Positions 25,271-33,895 of a DNA stretch of 52,250 nt are shown here, piece by piece. The stretch is from assembly GCA_023456105.1 (NCBI GenBank), contig JAEYAO010000092.1, forward strand, positions 1 to 52,250, in the 5' to 3' direction. This DNA is from Pseudomonadota bacterium. GTDB taxonomy: Bacteria; Pseudomonadota; Alphaproteobacteria; Caulobacterales; Caulobacteraceae. A program made the translations under genes and the position numbers. Each line of letters begins with the position of its first letter. Position 1 is the first letter of the stretch. A model generated the notes under the pieces. That model did not search any database. It was not told the origin of the DNA and saw only the letters and a program-made list of their open reading frames with translations.

Positions 25271-26164
25271 GTGGCGGAACGACAAAGAGGATTGGGGCGC
25301 GGCCTGTCGGCGCTGATGGGCGAAGCGGCCTCCGAGGCGCCGATCGCGGCGGGATCGCCCGCGCCGGCCGGCGTGCAACGCGTGCCGATCGAGAGCCTGA
25401 AGCCCAATCCGGACCAGCCGCGCAAGCTGTTCTCCCGCCAGGACATGGAGGAGCTCGTCGCCTCCATCCGCGACAAGGGCGTGCTGCAGCCGATCCTGGT
25501 GCGCAGCCAGCCGGATGAGCCCGGCGTGTGGCAGATCATCGCCGGCGAACGCCGCTGGCGCGCCTCTCAGGTCGCCCGACTGACCGAAGTGCCCATCGTG
25601 GTGCGCGAGATGGACGACGTCGAGATGTTCGAGGTCGCCATTATCGAGAACGTCCAGCGCGCCGACCTCAATCCGCTGGAAGAGGCCAACGCCTACGGCC
25701 TCCTGGTCGAACGCCACGGCCGCACCCAGGACGAGATCGCCGGCATCGTGGGCAAGAGCCGCAGCCACGTCGCCAACACCTTGCGGCTGCTGCAACTGCC
25801 GATGGGGGTGCTGAACCATGTCATCGACGGCAAGCTGACCGCCGGCCACGCCCGCGCCCTGATCACCGCCCCCGATCCTCAGGCGCTGGCGGAACAGGTC
25901 ATCCGCGACGGCATGAACGTGCGCCAGACCGAAGCGCTGGCGCGCCGCGCCGCCGAAGGTCCTCCCAAGCCGAAGGCGAACGGCAGGAAAACGGCGGGCG
26001 CTGGCCGCAACGAAGACATCGCCGCGCTGGAGCAGGATCTGCTGGACGTTCTGGGGCTGAACGTCTCCATCGCCTATCGCGGCGACGGCGCAGGCGAGGT
26101 GGTGCTGAAGTACGCCTCGCTGGAGCAACTGGACGACATCTGCCGCAGATTGATGCAGGCCTGA
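25271..26164 (+). CDS. parB: Chromosome partitioning protein ParB (CTPase)
   Basis: 297 residues from a GTG start. The N-terminal RGLGRGLSALMGE is the ParA-interacting tail. The ParB/CTPase domain has GERRWRA at 92-98 and ENVQRADLNPLEEA from 126, the two nucleotide-binding boxes. The helix-turn-helix is IVGKSRSHVANTLRLLQLP (about 159-177), and the C-terminal dimer domain ends YASLEQLDDICRRL. ParB clamps load at parS using CTP and spread on flanking DNA. It lies 17 nt after parA. Confidence 0.96.
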   Translation: MAERQRGLGRGLSALMGEAASEAPIAAGSPAPAGVQRVPIESLKPNPDQPRKLFSRQDMEELVASIRDKGVLQPILVRSQPDEPGVWQIIAGERRWRASQVARLTEVPIVVREMDDVEMFEVAIIENVQRADLNPLEEANAYGLLVERHGRTQDEIAGIVGKSRSHVANTLRLLQLPMGVLNHVIDGKLTAGHARALITAPDPQALAEQVIRDGMNVRQTEALARRAAEGPPKPKANGRKTAGAGRNEDIAALEQDLLDVLGLNVSIAYRGDGAGEVVLKYASLEQLDDICRRLMQA

Positions 26165-26189
26165 TCCTCACGGCGTGATAAGGTGCGGC

Positions 26190-26375
26190 ATGACTGATGA
26201 CGCACAGCCCCTGACCGCCACCGAAAAGCTCAGGCAGGCGGTCGCCGCCAAGAAGGGCGCCAAGGCCACGCCCGGCGCGGCGCATGACAGCGGCCGGCTC
26301 GCTGAAAAAGTCGTCGCCCAGCGCAATCAGACGATGGCCAAGCCCGCCTTTCGCAAGGCTTCCAAACGCGGCTGA
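26190..26375 (+). CDS. Small basic protein of unknown function
   Basis: 61 residues, from the ATG at 26190 (AGG lies 9 nt upstream), 25 nt after parB on the same strand. The composition is highly basic and Ala-rich, with LTATEKLRQAVAAKKGAK and a C-terminal FRKASKRG. No signal peptide, membrane segment or recognised domain. The GC3 bias and the tight fit between parB and holA support real coding. I cannot name a family. A nucleic-acid-binding role would fit the charge but is only a guess. Confidence 0.65.
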   Translation: MTDDAQPLTATEKLRQAVAAKKGAKATPGAAHDSGRLAEKVVAQRNQTMAKPAFRKASKRG

Positions 26376-26381
26376 GGCGGC

Positions 26382-27434
26382 CTAGAGCCCGAGGCGCCGC
26401 GCCCGTCCGGCGATCTCCAGCAGCAACCGTTCGGCGATCAGCTGGTCCGGCATGCCGGTCGTCTTGGTCGCGATGTCGGCGGTGTTGATGCTGTCCAGCA
26501 CCTCGTCCAGCGCCTCCAGCCGCCAGGCGCGGGCCTGACGCAGCATCTCGGCCTCCTGCTTCCAGAATACGCCGGCGGCTTTCGCTGCCTCCTTGGCGTT
26601 GGCGCCGTTGGCCTGAAGGATGTTAATGCGCCGCAGCTTGCCCAGATGCAGCGCGGCCTGCCGCACCGCCATGACGGAAGACTCGCCCTCCGCCAGCGCC
26701 CGTCGCAGGCCGGACTGCGCGGGACCCGCCCGCGCGCCGAAGGCCTGAAGGGCCGCGTCCTGGAGCGAGGCGTCCGGCTCGACGCCCAGATGCTTGTCCA
26801 GCTCCTCGCTGTCGATGGTCTTGCCCGAGCCCGGCCCGATGAACAGCGCCAGCCGCTCGATCTCCTGCCGCATCAGACCCCGTTCGCGCGGCAGTCGCGC
26901 CACGAACCGGTCCAGGGCGTCAGACGTCAGGCCCACCTTGTCGGCGGCGAGGGCCTCGCGCGTCATGCGGGCCACGTCGCCGGTCTCGTCCTCGTAGCAG
27001 ACGATGCCGACCGCGCCGGCTTCCTTCTCGGCGGTCTTGCGCAGCGTGGACTCCCGCCCCAGCTGGCCGGCTTCGATCACCAGCATGGCGTCGGGATTGA
27101 AGCCGCCTTCGGCATGGGTCTTGAGCGCCGCCGCCAGCATCTTGTCGATCGACGCCTTGTCGGCCGACAGCCGAACACGGACCAGCCGCCGGCCGCCCAT
27201 CATCGACAGGGCGGTCAAGGCCTCCTCCAGTCTCGCCTCGTCCCCGTCGATGTCGCTGTCGGTCAGGACGGTGACGTTGAACGGGTCGTTCAGGTCCGGC
27301 GTCACCGTGCGGCACAGGATCTCGGCGCGCTCGGCCACACCCGAGCGGTCCTTGCCGTGGATCACCGCCGCCCGAATGCCGCGATCCGGCGCCTTCAGGA
27401 AGCGCTCGATCTCGGGCCGCTTGGAGAGGATCAC
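26382..27434 (-). CDS. holA: DNA polymerase III subunit delta
   Basis: 350 residues. The clamp-loader delta subunit opens the beta ring. The N-terminal IHGKDRSGVAERAEIL is the degenerate P-loop region that does not hydrolyse ATP. PFNVTVLTDSDI, GGRRLVRVR and the C-terminal collar helices (EMLRQARAWRLEALDEVLD) fit the family. Start and lptE stop overlap by 4 nt. It is the last gene of the leuS-lptE-holA unit and converges with the parAB transcript. Confidence 0.93.
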   Translation of the reverse strand: MILSKRPEIERFLKAPDRGIRAAVIHGKDRSGVAERAEILCRTVTPDLNDPFNVTVLTDSDIDGDEARLEEALTALSMMGGRRLVRVRLSADKASIDKMLAAALKTHAEGGFNPDAMLVIEAGQLGRESTLRKTAEKEAGAVGIVCYEDETGDVARMTREALAADKVGLTSDALDRFVARLPRERGLMRQEIERLALFIGPGSGKTIDSEELDKHLGVEPDASLQDAALQAFGARAGPAQSGLRRALAEGESSVMAVRQAALHLGKLRRINILQANGANAKEAAKAAGVFWKQEAEMLRQARAWRLEALDEVLDSINTADIATKTTGMPDQLIAERLLLEIAGRARRLGL

Positions 27435-27931
27435 CGCCCGGCCGGCCCTTGGTTCAAGGCCTGGGCCAGGTCCAGCCGGATCATGCGTGACAGCTCGGCC
27501 GCCGCGCGCTCCTCGCCGTCCTGCTGGGCGGCGATGGCGGCGTAGGGCTGGTCCGCCGCCTCATAGGTGGTGGTGACGGTCTCGTCGCCGTTTAGCGCCG
27601 GGCGGCCGTCCAGCGGCGTCAGCACCCAGACGGCCCGCACCGTCAGCTCATAGCGGGAAGCGGTGTCGTCGATGCGCCGCCCCAGCGCCCGCCGCTCCTG
27701 CTCGACCGAGGTCTCCAGCCAATACAGGGGAGGGGAGGCCCTGTCGAACCCCAGCGCATCCTCCAGCTGCTCACGCAGCCGATAGCCGAGCCGGTTGTCC
27801 GGTGTCGACACGGCGATCCGGCGCAGACCCGATCCCGTCAAAGGTTCGGCATACATGGGCGTGAAGCCGCAACCGGCCGCTCCGAGGGGCAGGCCGACCG
27901 CCAGCAGAAACAGGATCGCCGCGCGCCGCAT
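27431..27931 (-). CDS. lptE: LPS-assembly lipoprotein LptE
   Basis: 166 residues. The signal peptide ends in the lipobox LGAAGC (C21), which is followed by GFTPMYAEP, the LptE family start. LptE plugs the LptD barrel in the outer membrane and helps insert LPS. The middle RLGYRLREQLEDAL and later YEAADQPYAAIAAQQDGEERAAAELSRMI fit the family. It sits between leuS and holA, overlapping both by 1-4 nt, the usual position of lptE in proteobacteria. Confidence 0.92.
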   Translation of the reverse strand: MRRAAILFLLAVGLPLGAAGCGFTPMYAEPLTGSGLRRIAVSTPDNRLGYRLREQLEDALGFDRASPPLYWLETSVEQERRALGRRIDDTASRYELTVRAVWVLTPLDGRPALNGDETVTTTYEAADQPYAAIAAQQDGEERAAAELSRMIRLDLAQALNQGPAGR

Positions 27932-30480
27932 CAGCCGGCCACCAGATTGACGATACGGTCCTTCACCACGACCACCTTGCGGATGCTGAGCCCCTCGAGT
28001 CGGGCCTTCACCGTCTCGTCAGCCAGTACGATCGCCTCGACCTCCGCCGCCTCTGTTCCACGTGGAACACGAACCTCGGCCTTGCGCTTGCCGTTGATCT
28101 GGACCGGCAGGACCACCTCGTCGTCCGCCGCCAGCTCCGGATCATAGGCGGGCCACGGCGCGTCCAGGATCATCCCGTGCTCACCCAGCCGCGTCCAGCA
28201 CTCCTCCGCCAGGTGCGGGGTGAAGGGGGCGACCAGCCGCGCCAGCGCCGACAGCGCCTGCGCCTTGGCTTCGCCACCGGCCCGGTCGTGCGCCTTCACC
28301 GTGGCCACGAAGGCGTAGAGCTTGGCGATGGCCGAGTTGAAGCGGAAGCCTTCCACCCCCTCGGTCACGGCCTTGATCGCCTTGTGCGTCTCGCGGACCA
28401 GGCTCTTGTTCTGCGCCTCGTCGCCTGCGGCGTCGGCATCGTGAGTGTCGAACTCGGTCCAGACGCGACCGACAAAGCGGCTGGCGCCCTCGACCCCGCC
28501 GGTGGTCCACTGCACGTCGCGCTCGGGCGGGCTGTCGGACAGGACGAACAGGCGGCCGGCGTCCACGCCATAGGCGTCGACGATCTCCTGCGGCGCGACC
28601 ACGTTCTTCTTGGACTTGGACATCTTCTCGATGTCGCCGATGGTCAGGGTCTCGCCGGTCGAGAGCCGCCGCGCCGAGCGGGCGCCGCCGCCGTTGGTCA
28701 GTTCCACATCCGTCGGCTCGACCCATTGGCCGCCCTTGGTGCGATAGGTCTCGTGCACCACCATCCCTTGAGTGAACAGGCCGGCGAACGGCTCCTTCAC
28801 GTTCATCAGCCCGGCGTCGGTCAGGGCGCGGGTGACGAAGCGGGCGTACAGCAGGTGCAGCACCGCATGCTCCACCCCGCCGATATACTGGTCCACCGGC
28901 AGCCATCGGTCTGCGGCGGCCGTGTTGATCGCCTCGTCCGCCGTCGGATCGGTGAAGCGGGCGAAGTACCACGAGCTGTCGACGAACGTGTCCAGGGTGT
29001 CCGTCTCGCGCACCGCGTCCGCATTGCACGAAGGGCATTTCACCTGCTTCCACGTAGGATGCCGGTCCAGCGGATTGCCGGGCGTGTCGAACGTCACGTC
29101 CTCGGGCAGCACAACCGGCAGCTGATCAGCCGGAACCGGCACGGGGCCGCAGAACGGGCAATGGATGATCGGGATCGGACAACCCCAATAACGCTGCCGG
29201 CTGACGCCCCAGTCGCGCAGGCGATAGATGGTCGCGCCCTCACCCTGTCCCGCCTCTTCGATGCGGCGGATGGCCTCGGCCTTCGCCGCCTCGATCTCCA
29301 GCCCGTCGAGGAAGTCGGAACGGAAGATCAGGCCCGGGCCGGTGTAGGCCTCTTCCGCCACAGCGAAGTCGTCGCCCGCGCCATCCGGCCGCACCACCGG
29401 GATCACCGGCAGGCTGTATTTTCGGGCGAAATCCAGGTCGCGCTGGTCGTGCGCCGGACAGCCGAAGATCGCGCCCGTGCCGTATTCCGACAGGATGAAG
29501 TTGGCGATCCAGACGCTGATCTCGCGCCCGTCAAATGGGTGACGCACCGTCAGCCCGGTGTCCCAACCGATCTTGGGCGCCTGTTCGATCTCGGCCTGGG
29601 ATGACCCGCCCTGGCGGCACTGGGCGACAAAGGCGGCGACCTTTGGATCGGCGTCGGCCAGCGACTTGGCGATCGGGTGGTCGGGCGCCAGGCCCAGGAA
29701 GCTTGCGCCGAAGAGCGTGTCCGGCCGGGTCGTATAGATCTCGACGCCGTCCTCGAAACCGGCCGGCGGCTCTCCCGCCCAGGCCCAGGTCATGCGCAGG
29801 CCCTTGGACCGGCCGATCCAGTTCTCCTGCATCAGCCGAACCTTGTCCGGCCAGCGGTCCAGGTCCTTGAGGCCGTCGATCAGGTCGTCGGCATAGTCGG
29901 TGATGCGCAGGAACCACTGGTTCAGCTTGCGCTTCTCGACCACCGCGCCCGAGCGCCAGCCGCGCCCGTCGATCACCTGCTCGTTGGCCAGGACGGTGTT
30001 GTCCACCGGATCCCAGTTGACCACCCCGTCCTTTCGATAGACCAGCCCGCGTCGATACAGCTCCAGGAACCAGGCCTGCTGCTTGCCGTAGTATTCGGGA
30101 TCGCAGGTGGCGAACTCGCGCGACCAATCCAGCGACAGGCCGAGCAGCTTCAGCTGTTCGCGCATCGCTGCGATGTTGGAATAGGTCCAGCCCTTGGGAT
30201 GGATGCCGCGCTCCATGGCCGCGTTCTCGGCCGGCATGCCGAAGGCGTCCCAGCCCATCGGGTGCAGCACGTCGAACCCCTGCGCCCGCCTGGAGCGCGC
30301 CACCACGTCGCCCATCACGTAGTTGCGGGCGTGACCCATGTGGATGTTCCCCGACGGATAGGGAAACATTTCAAGCACATAGTATTTCGGCCGGCCCGTG
30401 TCCCGGGTGACGAAGGCGTCGGCTTCGGCCCAGCGGGCCTGCTGGCGGGGTTCGGCGGTCTTGGGGTCGTATCGGGCCAC
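27931..30480 (-). CDS. leuS: Leucyl-tRNA synthetase
   Basis: 849 residues. Class I synthetase with the HIGH-type motif PYPSGNIHMGH at 40-50, the CP1 editing domain (TTRPDTLFGASFLGLAP) and KMSKSKKN near residue 619. I chose GTG 30480, with AGGA 7 nt upstream; the frame continues to 30552 but the family starts here. Its C-terminal coding region contains the best palindromic parS at 28054. Two GC hairpins lie in the 109-nt leader. Confidence 0.97.
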   Translation of the reverse strand: MARYDPKTAEPRQQARWAEADAFVTRDTGRPKYYVLEMFPYPSGNIHMGHARNYVMGDVVARSRRAQGFDVLHPMGWDAFGMPAENAAMERGIHPKGWTYSNIAAMREQLKLLGLSLDWSREFATCDPEYYGKQQAWFLELYRRGLVYRKDGVVNWDPVDNTVLANEQVIDGRGWRSGAVVEKRKLNQWFLRITDYADDLIDGLKDLDRWPDKVRLMQENWIGRSKGLRMTWAWAGEPPAGFEDGVEIYTTRPDTLFGASFLGLAPDHPIAKSLADADPKVAAFVAQCRQGGSSQAEIEQAPKIGWDTGLTVRHPFDGREISVWIANFILSEYGTGAIFGCPAHDQRDLDFARKYSLPVIPVVRPDGAGDDFAVAEEAYTGPGLIFRSDFLDGLEIEAAKAEAIRRIEEAGQGEGATIYRLRDWGVSRQRYWGCPIPIIHCPFCGPVPVPADQLPVVLPEDVTFDTPGNPLDRHPTWKQVKCPSCNADAVRETDTLDTFVDSSWYFARFTDPTADEAINTAAADRWLPVDQYIGGVEHAVLHLLYARFVTRALTDAGLMNVKEPFAGLFTQGMVVHETYRTKGGQWVEPTDVELTNGGGARSARRLSTGETLTIGDIEKMSKSKKNVVAPQEIVDAYGVDAGRLFVLSDSPPERDVQWTTGGVEGASRFVGRVWTEFDTHDADAAGDEAQNKSLVRETHKAIKAVTEGVEGFRFNSAIAKLYAFVATVKAHDRAGGEAKAQALSALARLVAPFTPHLAEECWTRLGEHGMILDAPWPAYDPELAADDEVVLPVQINGKRKAEVRVPRGTEAAEVEAIVLADETVKARLEGLSIRKVVVVKDRIVNLVAG
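28054..28069. other. parS site inside leuS (perfect palindrome)
   Basis: TGTTCCACGTGGAACA is a perfect 16-bp palindrome and 14/16 to TGTTTCACGTGAAACA. It lies in the 3' part of leuS, encoding VPRGT, about 11.9 kb from the origin candidate. Confidence 0.88.
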
Positions 30481-30500
30481 GGGCGTCCTGGGAGAAGGCA

Positions 30501-30550
30501 GAGGGGCTCGCGCCCCTCGCACTCCACTAGCCCGAAGGGCGGCGTCGCCC
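30501..30550 (-). promoter_or_regulatory. Two hairpins in the leuS leader
   Basis: A perfect 7-bp stem with TCGC loop (30501-30518) lies 21 nt before the leuS start, and a 5-bp stem GGGCG/CGCCC with 4-nt loop (30537-30550) lies further up. Neither is followed by a T-run on the minus strand, so they are not clear terminators. They may be attenuating or stabilising structures between the DUF3576 gene and leuS; no leader peptide was recognised. Confidence 0.35.
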
Positions 30551-30589
30551 AAGAAGATTTGGCGCGGCTTCGACGGCGCGCCGTAGGGG

Positions 30590-31045
30590 TCAGCCCGCGT
30601 TGGCGAGGTTCAGCTGGCGCGCCTTGGTCAGGATGGCGTTCTCCAGGTCCGCCTCGGTCTGGGCGGCGACGGGGGCGCCCGTCCACTGGCCGTCGGCCCC
30701 GCGCACTTCCTTGACCACGGTGACGTTCAGCGCATCGGCGCGCAGACGGGTGTCGAGGATGAACACCGTGGCCTTGAACCGCTCGTTCGGCGTCTGCGGA
30801 TTGATGTACCAGTCATAGTTGATCACCCCGCCCCAGGGATCGGCGGTCACCAGCGGCATGAAGCTGAGGGTGTCCAGCGACGCGCGCCACAGATATCCGT
30901 TGACGCCGATGCCCTGCTGCACGTCCGCACGCTGGGCGCGGGGCTTGCCGCCGACAAAGGGGATGCTGGAGCAGCCGGCCAGCGCCACGCCCGAGGCGAC
31001 CAGGGCGACCGTCGCGCCGCGAACCAAAGCCTTGTTGAGGCCCAT
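30590..31045 (-). CDS. DUF3576 lipoprotein
   Basis: 151 residues. The signal peptide ends in the lipobox ALAGC (C25). The mature part carries the DUF3576 block: IGVNGYLWRASLDTLSFMPL and ADPWGGVINYDWYINPQTPNERFKA. The family is widespread in alphaproteobacteria, is predicted to be in the outer membrane and has no assigned function. It lies upstream of leuS, lptE and holA on the same strand; its steady place next to lptE hints at envelope assembly. The ATG at 31045 is chosen because the signal peptide starts there. Confidence 0.9.
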   Translation of the reverse strand: MGLNKALVRGATVALVASGVALAGCSSIPFVGGKPRAQRADVQQGIGVNGYLWRASLDTLSFMPLVTADPWGGVINYDWYINPQTPNERFKATVFILDTRLRADALNVTVVKEVRGADGQWTGAPVAAQTEADLENAILTKARQLNLANAG

Positions 31046-31371
31046 CGGGATAGTCTCCAAACCATGTATTCGCGGACGGGCCGCCACGCGCGCGATCCAT
31101 CCGGCGCACCGTGACCGCAGCAGCCTTCTATAACACGGCCAAAAGGGGCGATGACAAGGCGGCCTGTCCGTCGCCGGATCGCAGACCTTGCCCGTTTCCG
31201 CCGCATTGCCGTGACGTGGGCGACACATGGCGCGGGCAAGATGTCGAGGAACCGGGGTTCAAAGCCGACGTTGCGTTGACCGGGCGAGCGGCGGGTGTCT
31301 AATCCCCCGGCTCACGGCGAAAACGCCGGTTCAGGAAGTTCTGCGCCCTTTCGGGCGTCGAAGGGTTGGAA
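31046..31371. other. Divergent intergenic region between DUF3576 gene and ntrZ
   Basis: 326 bp without a supported gene. It must hold the promoters of both divergent genes. TTATAG at about 31129-31134 (minus strand) could be a -10 element for the leftward unit, but I see no matching -35. No terminator, repeat or RNA gene was recognised. Confidence 0.4.
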
Positions 31372-31770
31372 ATGCGTGCTGGCGGCCTGTCGATCTCGGC
31401 TCTGAGCCTAGCCGTGCTGTTGAGCACGGGCGCGGTCGCGCACGCTCAAAGCCAGCCTCAAGCGAACCGAGCCCCGGCGCTTACCCTGTCCGAGGCCGCC
31501 AACGCCCAGCGCTCCGCACCCAGTCAGCGTCGTGGCCTGCGGCTGAATGATCGCGGTCGCTGGGGCCTGGATTTCAATCTGAACCAGCCGGTCGGGCGCG
31601 AGCAGGACTGGAGTGACGTAGAAGCAGGCGCCTATTACCGCCTCAACGACCGCCTGCGGGTGGGCGCCGCCGCCGGCCTCGCCGCGCCTGAAACCGATCC
31701 GGCCCGCGCGCCTCAGACCGGCGATCGCACCCAGCCGCGCGTGCGTCTGGAAAGCATCTTCAAGTTCTGA
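31372..31770 (+). CDS. ntrZ: NtrZ-like periplasmic regulator
   Basis: 132 residues. A Sec signal peptide (LSISALSLAVLLSTGAVAHA, cleavage near A25) is followed by a Pro/Ala-rich stretch and a conserved core: RRGLRLNDRGRWGLDFNLN, DVEAGAYYRLNDRLRVGAAA, DRTQPRVRLESIFKF. This matches the Caulobacter NtrZ family, periplasmic proteins that restrain the sensor kinase NtrY. The NtrYX genes are not in this window. Its last 11 nt overlap the convergent ThiE-like gene. Confidence 0.8.
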   Translation: MRAGGLSISALSLAVLLSTGAVAHAQSQPQANRAPALTLSEAANAQRSAPSQRRGLRLNDRGRWGLDFNLNQPVGREQDWSDVEAGAYYRLNDRLRVGAAAGLAAPETDPARAPQTGDRTQPRVRLESIFKF

Positions 31771-32419
31771 CCGGCTGGAACGCCTGGACGGCGTCGACCC
31801 CCGCAATTCCGCAGGCGCCGCTGTCGCGCAAATCCGCCGCGCGCGCCGCATCGATCCCGCCCAGCGCATAGACGGGGCAGGGCGCCGCCTCGGCCCTTGT
31901 CCTGAAAGCGTCTAGGCCGAGCGCCGGCGTCCGCGCCGAGGCCCCGCCGGCCGGAAACACGGGCGACAGCACCAGAGCGTCCAACCCGGCTGCGCCTCCA
32001 TCCAGCGACCCGCCATGCCAGGCAGCCGTCAGCACCCAGTCGGGGCGCCGCCGGCGCAAGGCCGTCGCCTCAGACATCGCGCGCTCCGGCAGGTGCACCC
32101 CGTCCGCGTCCAGTCGCGACGCCAAATCCGCATCCCGTCCGACCAGCAGTCGGACGCCGCGTCCGGCGGTCACAGCCCTCAGCCGTCGCCCTATCTCCAG
32201 TGCATCGGCGCGTCCAAAGGCGCGAAACACCACGCCCGCGCCGGTCGGCAGCCCGGCCGCCGTCTCCCAGGGTCTGGGCGTCCGCTCGGGATCGGTGAAG
32301 AACAGCAGCGGCGGCAGCCGACCGGCGGCCGGGCTGACAGCGGCGGCGGCGCGGTTTAGATCAAGCGCCGTTCCCCAGAGCGCGCGCGCCTCTTCGCCGT
32401 AGTCTTCCGTCAGGATCAT
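31760..32419 (-). CDS. Thiamine phosphate synthase-like protein (ThiE/TenI fold)
   Basis: 219 residues. A TIM-barrel of the ThiE superfamily: LLVGRDADLASRLDADGVHLPE is the phosphate-pyrophosphate-binding block, and DALVLSPVFPAGG with YALGGIDAARAADLRDSGACGIAGVDAV close the barrel. An N-terminal extension of about 35 residues precedes LPPLLFFTDPERTPRPWE. Several catalytic features of canonical ThiE are altered, so it may be a TenI-like or second ThiE. The ATG at 32419 overlaps the yggS ATG on the other strand. Confidence 0.75.
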   Translation of the reverse strand: MILTEDYGEEARALWGTALDLNRAAAAVSPAAGRLPPLLFFTDPERTPRPWETAAGLPTGAGVVFRAFGRADALEIGRRLRAVTAGRGVRLLVGRDADLASRLDADGVHLPERAMSEATALRRRRPDWVLTAAWHGGSLDGGAAGLDALVLSPVFPAGGASARTPALGLDAFRTRAEAAPCPVYALGGIDAARAADLRDSGACGIAGVDAVQAFQPVRT

Positions 32420-33143
32420 GACCGCTTCATCCCCCGCCGACCGGCCCGCGTCCATCGCCGAACGCATCAGCGCCGTGCGCGACCGCATCGAGGCGAGCGC
32501 CCGCGCCGCCGGCCGCGACCCGGCGGGCGTGGTTCTGACCGCCGTCTCCAAGACCCAGCCGCCGGAGGCGATCGATGCGGCGTTGGCTTCGGGACTTCGC
32601 GTCTTCGGCGAGAACCGGGTGCAGGAGGCGCAAGGCCGCTGGGCCTTCCGCCGCGCAGACCTGCCCGACCTCGAGCTTCGGCTGATCGGTCCCTTGCAGA
32701 CCAACAAGGCGGCCGACGCCCTGGCCCTGTTTGACGTGATCGAGAGCCTGGACCGTGAAAAGCTCGCCCGCGCCCTGGCGGAGGCCGGCCGGAAGGCGGG
32801 CGTCCAGCCGCGCGTCCTGATCCAGGTCAACACCGGGGCTGAACCGCAGAAGGCCGGCGTTCACCCCCGCGACGCCGATGTGCTGATCGCCGCCGCCCGC
32901 GCTTTCGGCCTTGGGGTCGAGGGCCTGATGTGCATCCCTCCCGCTGAGGAAGCCGCAGGACCGCACTTCGCCCTCTTGGCGCGTATCGCCCATCGCAACC
33001 ATCTCCCCGTCCTGTCGATGGGGATGAGCGGCGACTTCGAGACCGCGGTCCGGTTTGGCGCCACCCATGTGCGGGTCGGATCGGCCCTGTTCGGGGAACG
33101 AAATCCCCCGCTTGCGCCCTCTAAGGACGCATCCGCGCCGTAA
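32418..33143 (+). CDS. YggS-family PLP homeostasis protein
   Basis: 241 residues. Alanine-racemase-like TIM barrel that binds pyridoxal phosphate without known catalysis and buffers PLP and amino-acid pools. The PLP lysine is in TAVSKTQPPEAIDAAL, and GENRVQEAQGRW, RLIGPLQTNKAADAL, VLIQVNTGAEPQKAG and LSMGMSGDFETAVRFGATHVRVGSALFG are the family blocks. The start codon shares two bases with the divergent ThiE-like start; TCAGGATC just upstream gives only a tightly spaced Shine-Dalgarno. Confidence 0.93.
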   Translation: MTASSPADRPASIAERISAVRDRIEASARAAGRDPAGVVLTAVSKTQPPEAIDAALASGLRVFGENRVQEAQGRWAFRRADLPDLELRLIGPLQTNKAADALALFDVIESLDREKLARALAEAGRKAGVQPRVLIQVNTGAEPQKAGVHPRDADVLIAAARAFGLGVEGLMCIPPAEEAAGPHFALLARIAHRNHLPVLSMGMSGDFETAVRFGATHVRVGSALFGERNPPLAPSKDASAP

Positions 33144-33205
33144 CGCCGCGTGATTTACCCCGCTCAAGCCTTGGCGTAGCCGTCAAGCCTCGCCATTCTG
33201 TGATC

Positions 33206-33892
33206 ATGCCCGCCCCAAAGACCATTCTGATCATCGACGACGACGACGACCTGCGCGAGGCGCTGGCCGAGCAGCTGGCGCTGCACGAAGAGTTTCGCAC
33301 CGTTCAGGCCGCCACCGCCACGGACGGGGTGCGGATGGGGCATGAGGTGCGTGCCGACCTGATCCTGCTGGACGTCGACCTGCCCGACATGGACGGGCGC
33401 GAGGCCTGCCGCCTCCTGCGCAAGGACGGCGTCTCCACCCCGGTCATCATGCTGACGGCCCAGGCGGCGGACGCCGACACCATTCTGGGCCTGGACGCCG
33501 GGGCCAACGATTACGTCACCAAGCCTTTCCGGTTCGCCGTGCTCCTGGCCCGCATCCGCGCCCACCTGCGCAGCCACGAACAGTCCGAGGACGCGGTCTT
33601 CTCGATCGGCCCCTATGAGTTCCGCCCCGCGGCCAAGGTCCTGGTCGACTCAAAGGACCGCAAGATCCGGCTGACGGAGAAGGAGACCAACATCCTGAAG
33701 TATCTCTACCGCGCTGGGGCCAAGCCGGTGTCGCGCGAGGAGCTGCTGACGGAGGTCTGGGGCTACAACGCCGGCGTCACCACCCACACCCTGGAAACCC
33801 ACATCTATCGCCTGCGCCAGAAGATCGAGCCCGAGCCTGGCCAGGCCCGCCTGCTGCTGACCGACGCCGGGGGCTACCGGCTGCAGCCCTGA
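33206..33892 (+). CDS. cenR: OmpR/PhoB-family response regulator, CenR-like
   Basis: 228 residues. The receiver domain has the acidic pocket DDDDD at 11-15, phosphoacceptor D56 in LILLDVDLPDMDG, T84 and K106. The winged-helix domain includes KIRLTEKETNILKYLYRAG and GVTTHTLETHIYRLRQKIE. Near-identical blocks characterise CenR, the essential envelope-control regulator of Caulobacter, and ntrZ lies close by. The assignment to CenR rests on remembered family sequence, not alignment. No histidine kinase is adjacent, as with cenK-cenR in Caulobacter. Its stop is 4 nt from a convergent lipoprotein gene. Confidence 0.8.
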   Translation: MPAPKTILIIDDDDDLREALAEQLALHEEFRTVQAATATDGVRMGHEVRADLILLDVDLPDMDGREACRLLRKDGVSTPVIMLTAQAADADTILGLDAGANDYVTKPFRFAVLLARIRAHLRSHEQSEDAVFSIGPYEFRPAAKVLVDSKDRKIRLTEKETNILKYLYRAGAKPVSREELLTEVWGYNAGVTTHTLETHIYRLRQKIEPEPGQARLLLTDAGGYRLQP

Positions 33893-33895
33893 GGC

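Noticed and set aside
29041..29061. CTTCCACGTAGGAT in leuS as a further parS site
   Set aside because: The CACGTG dyad is broken and the flanks mismatch on the right arm.
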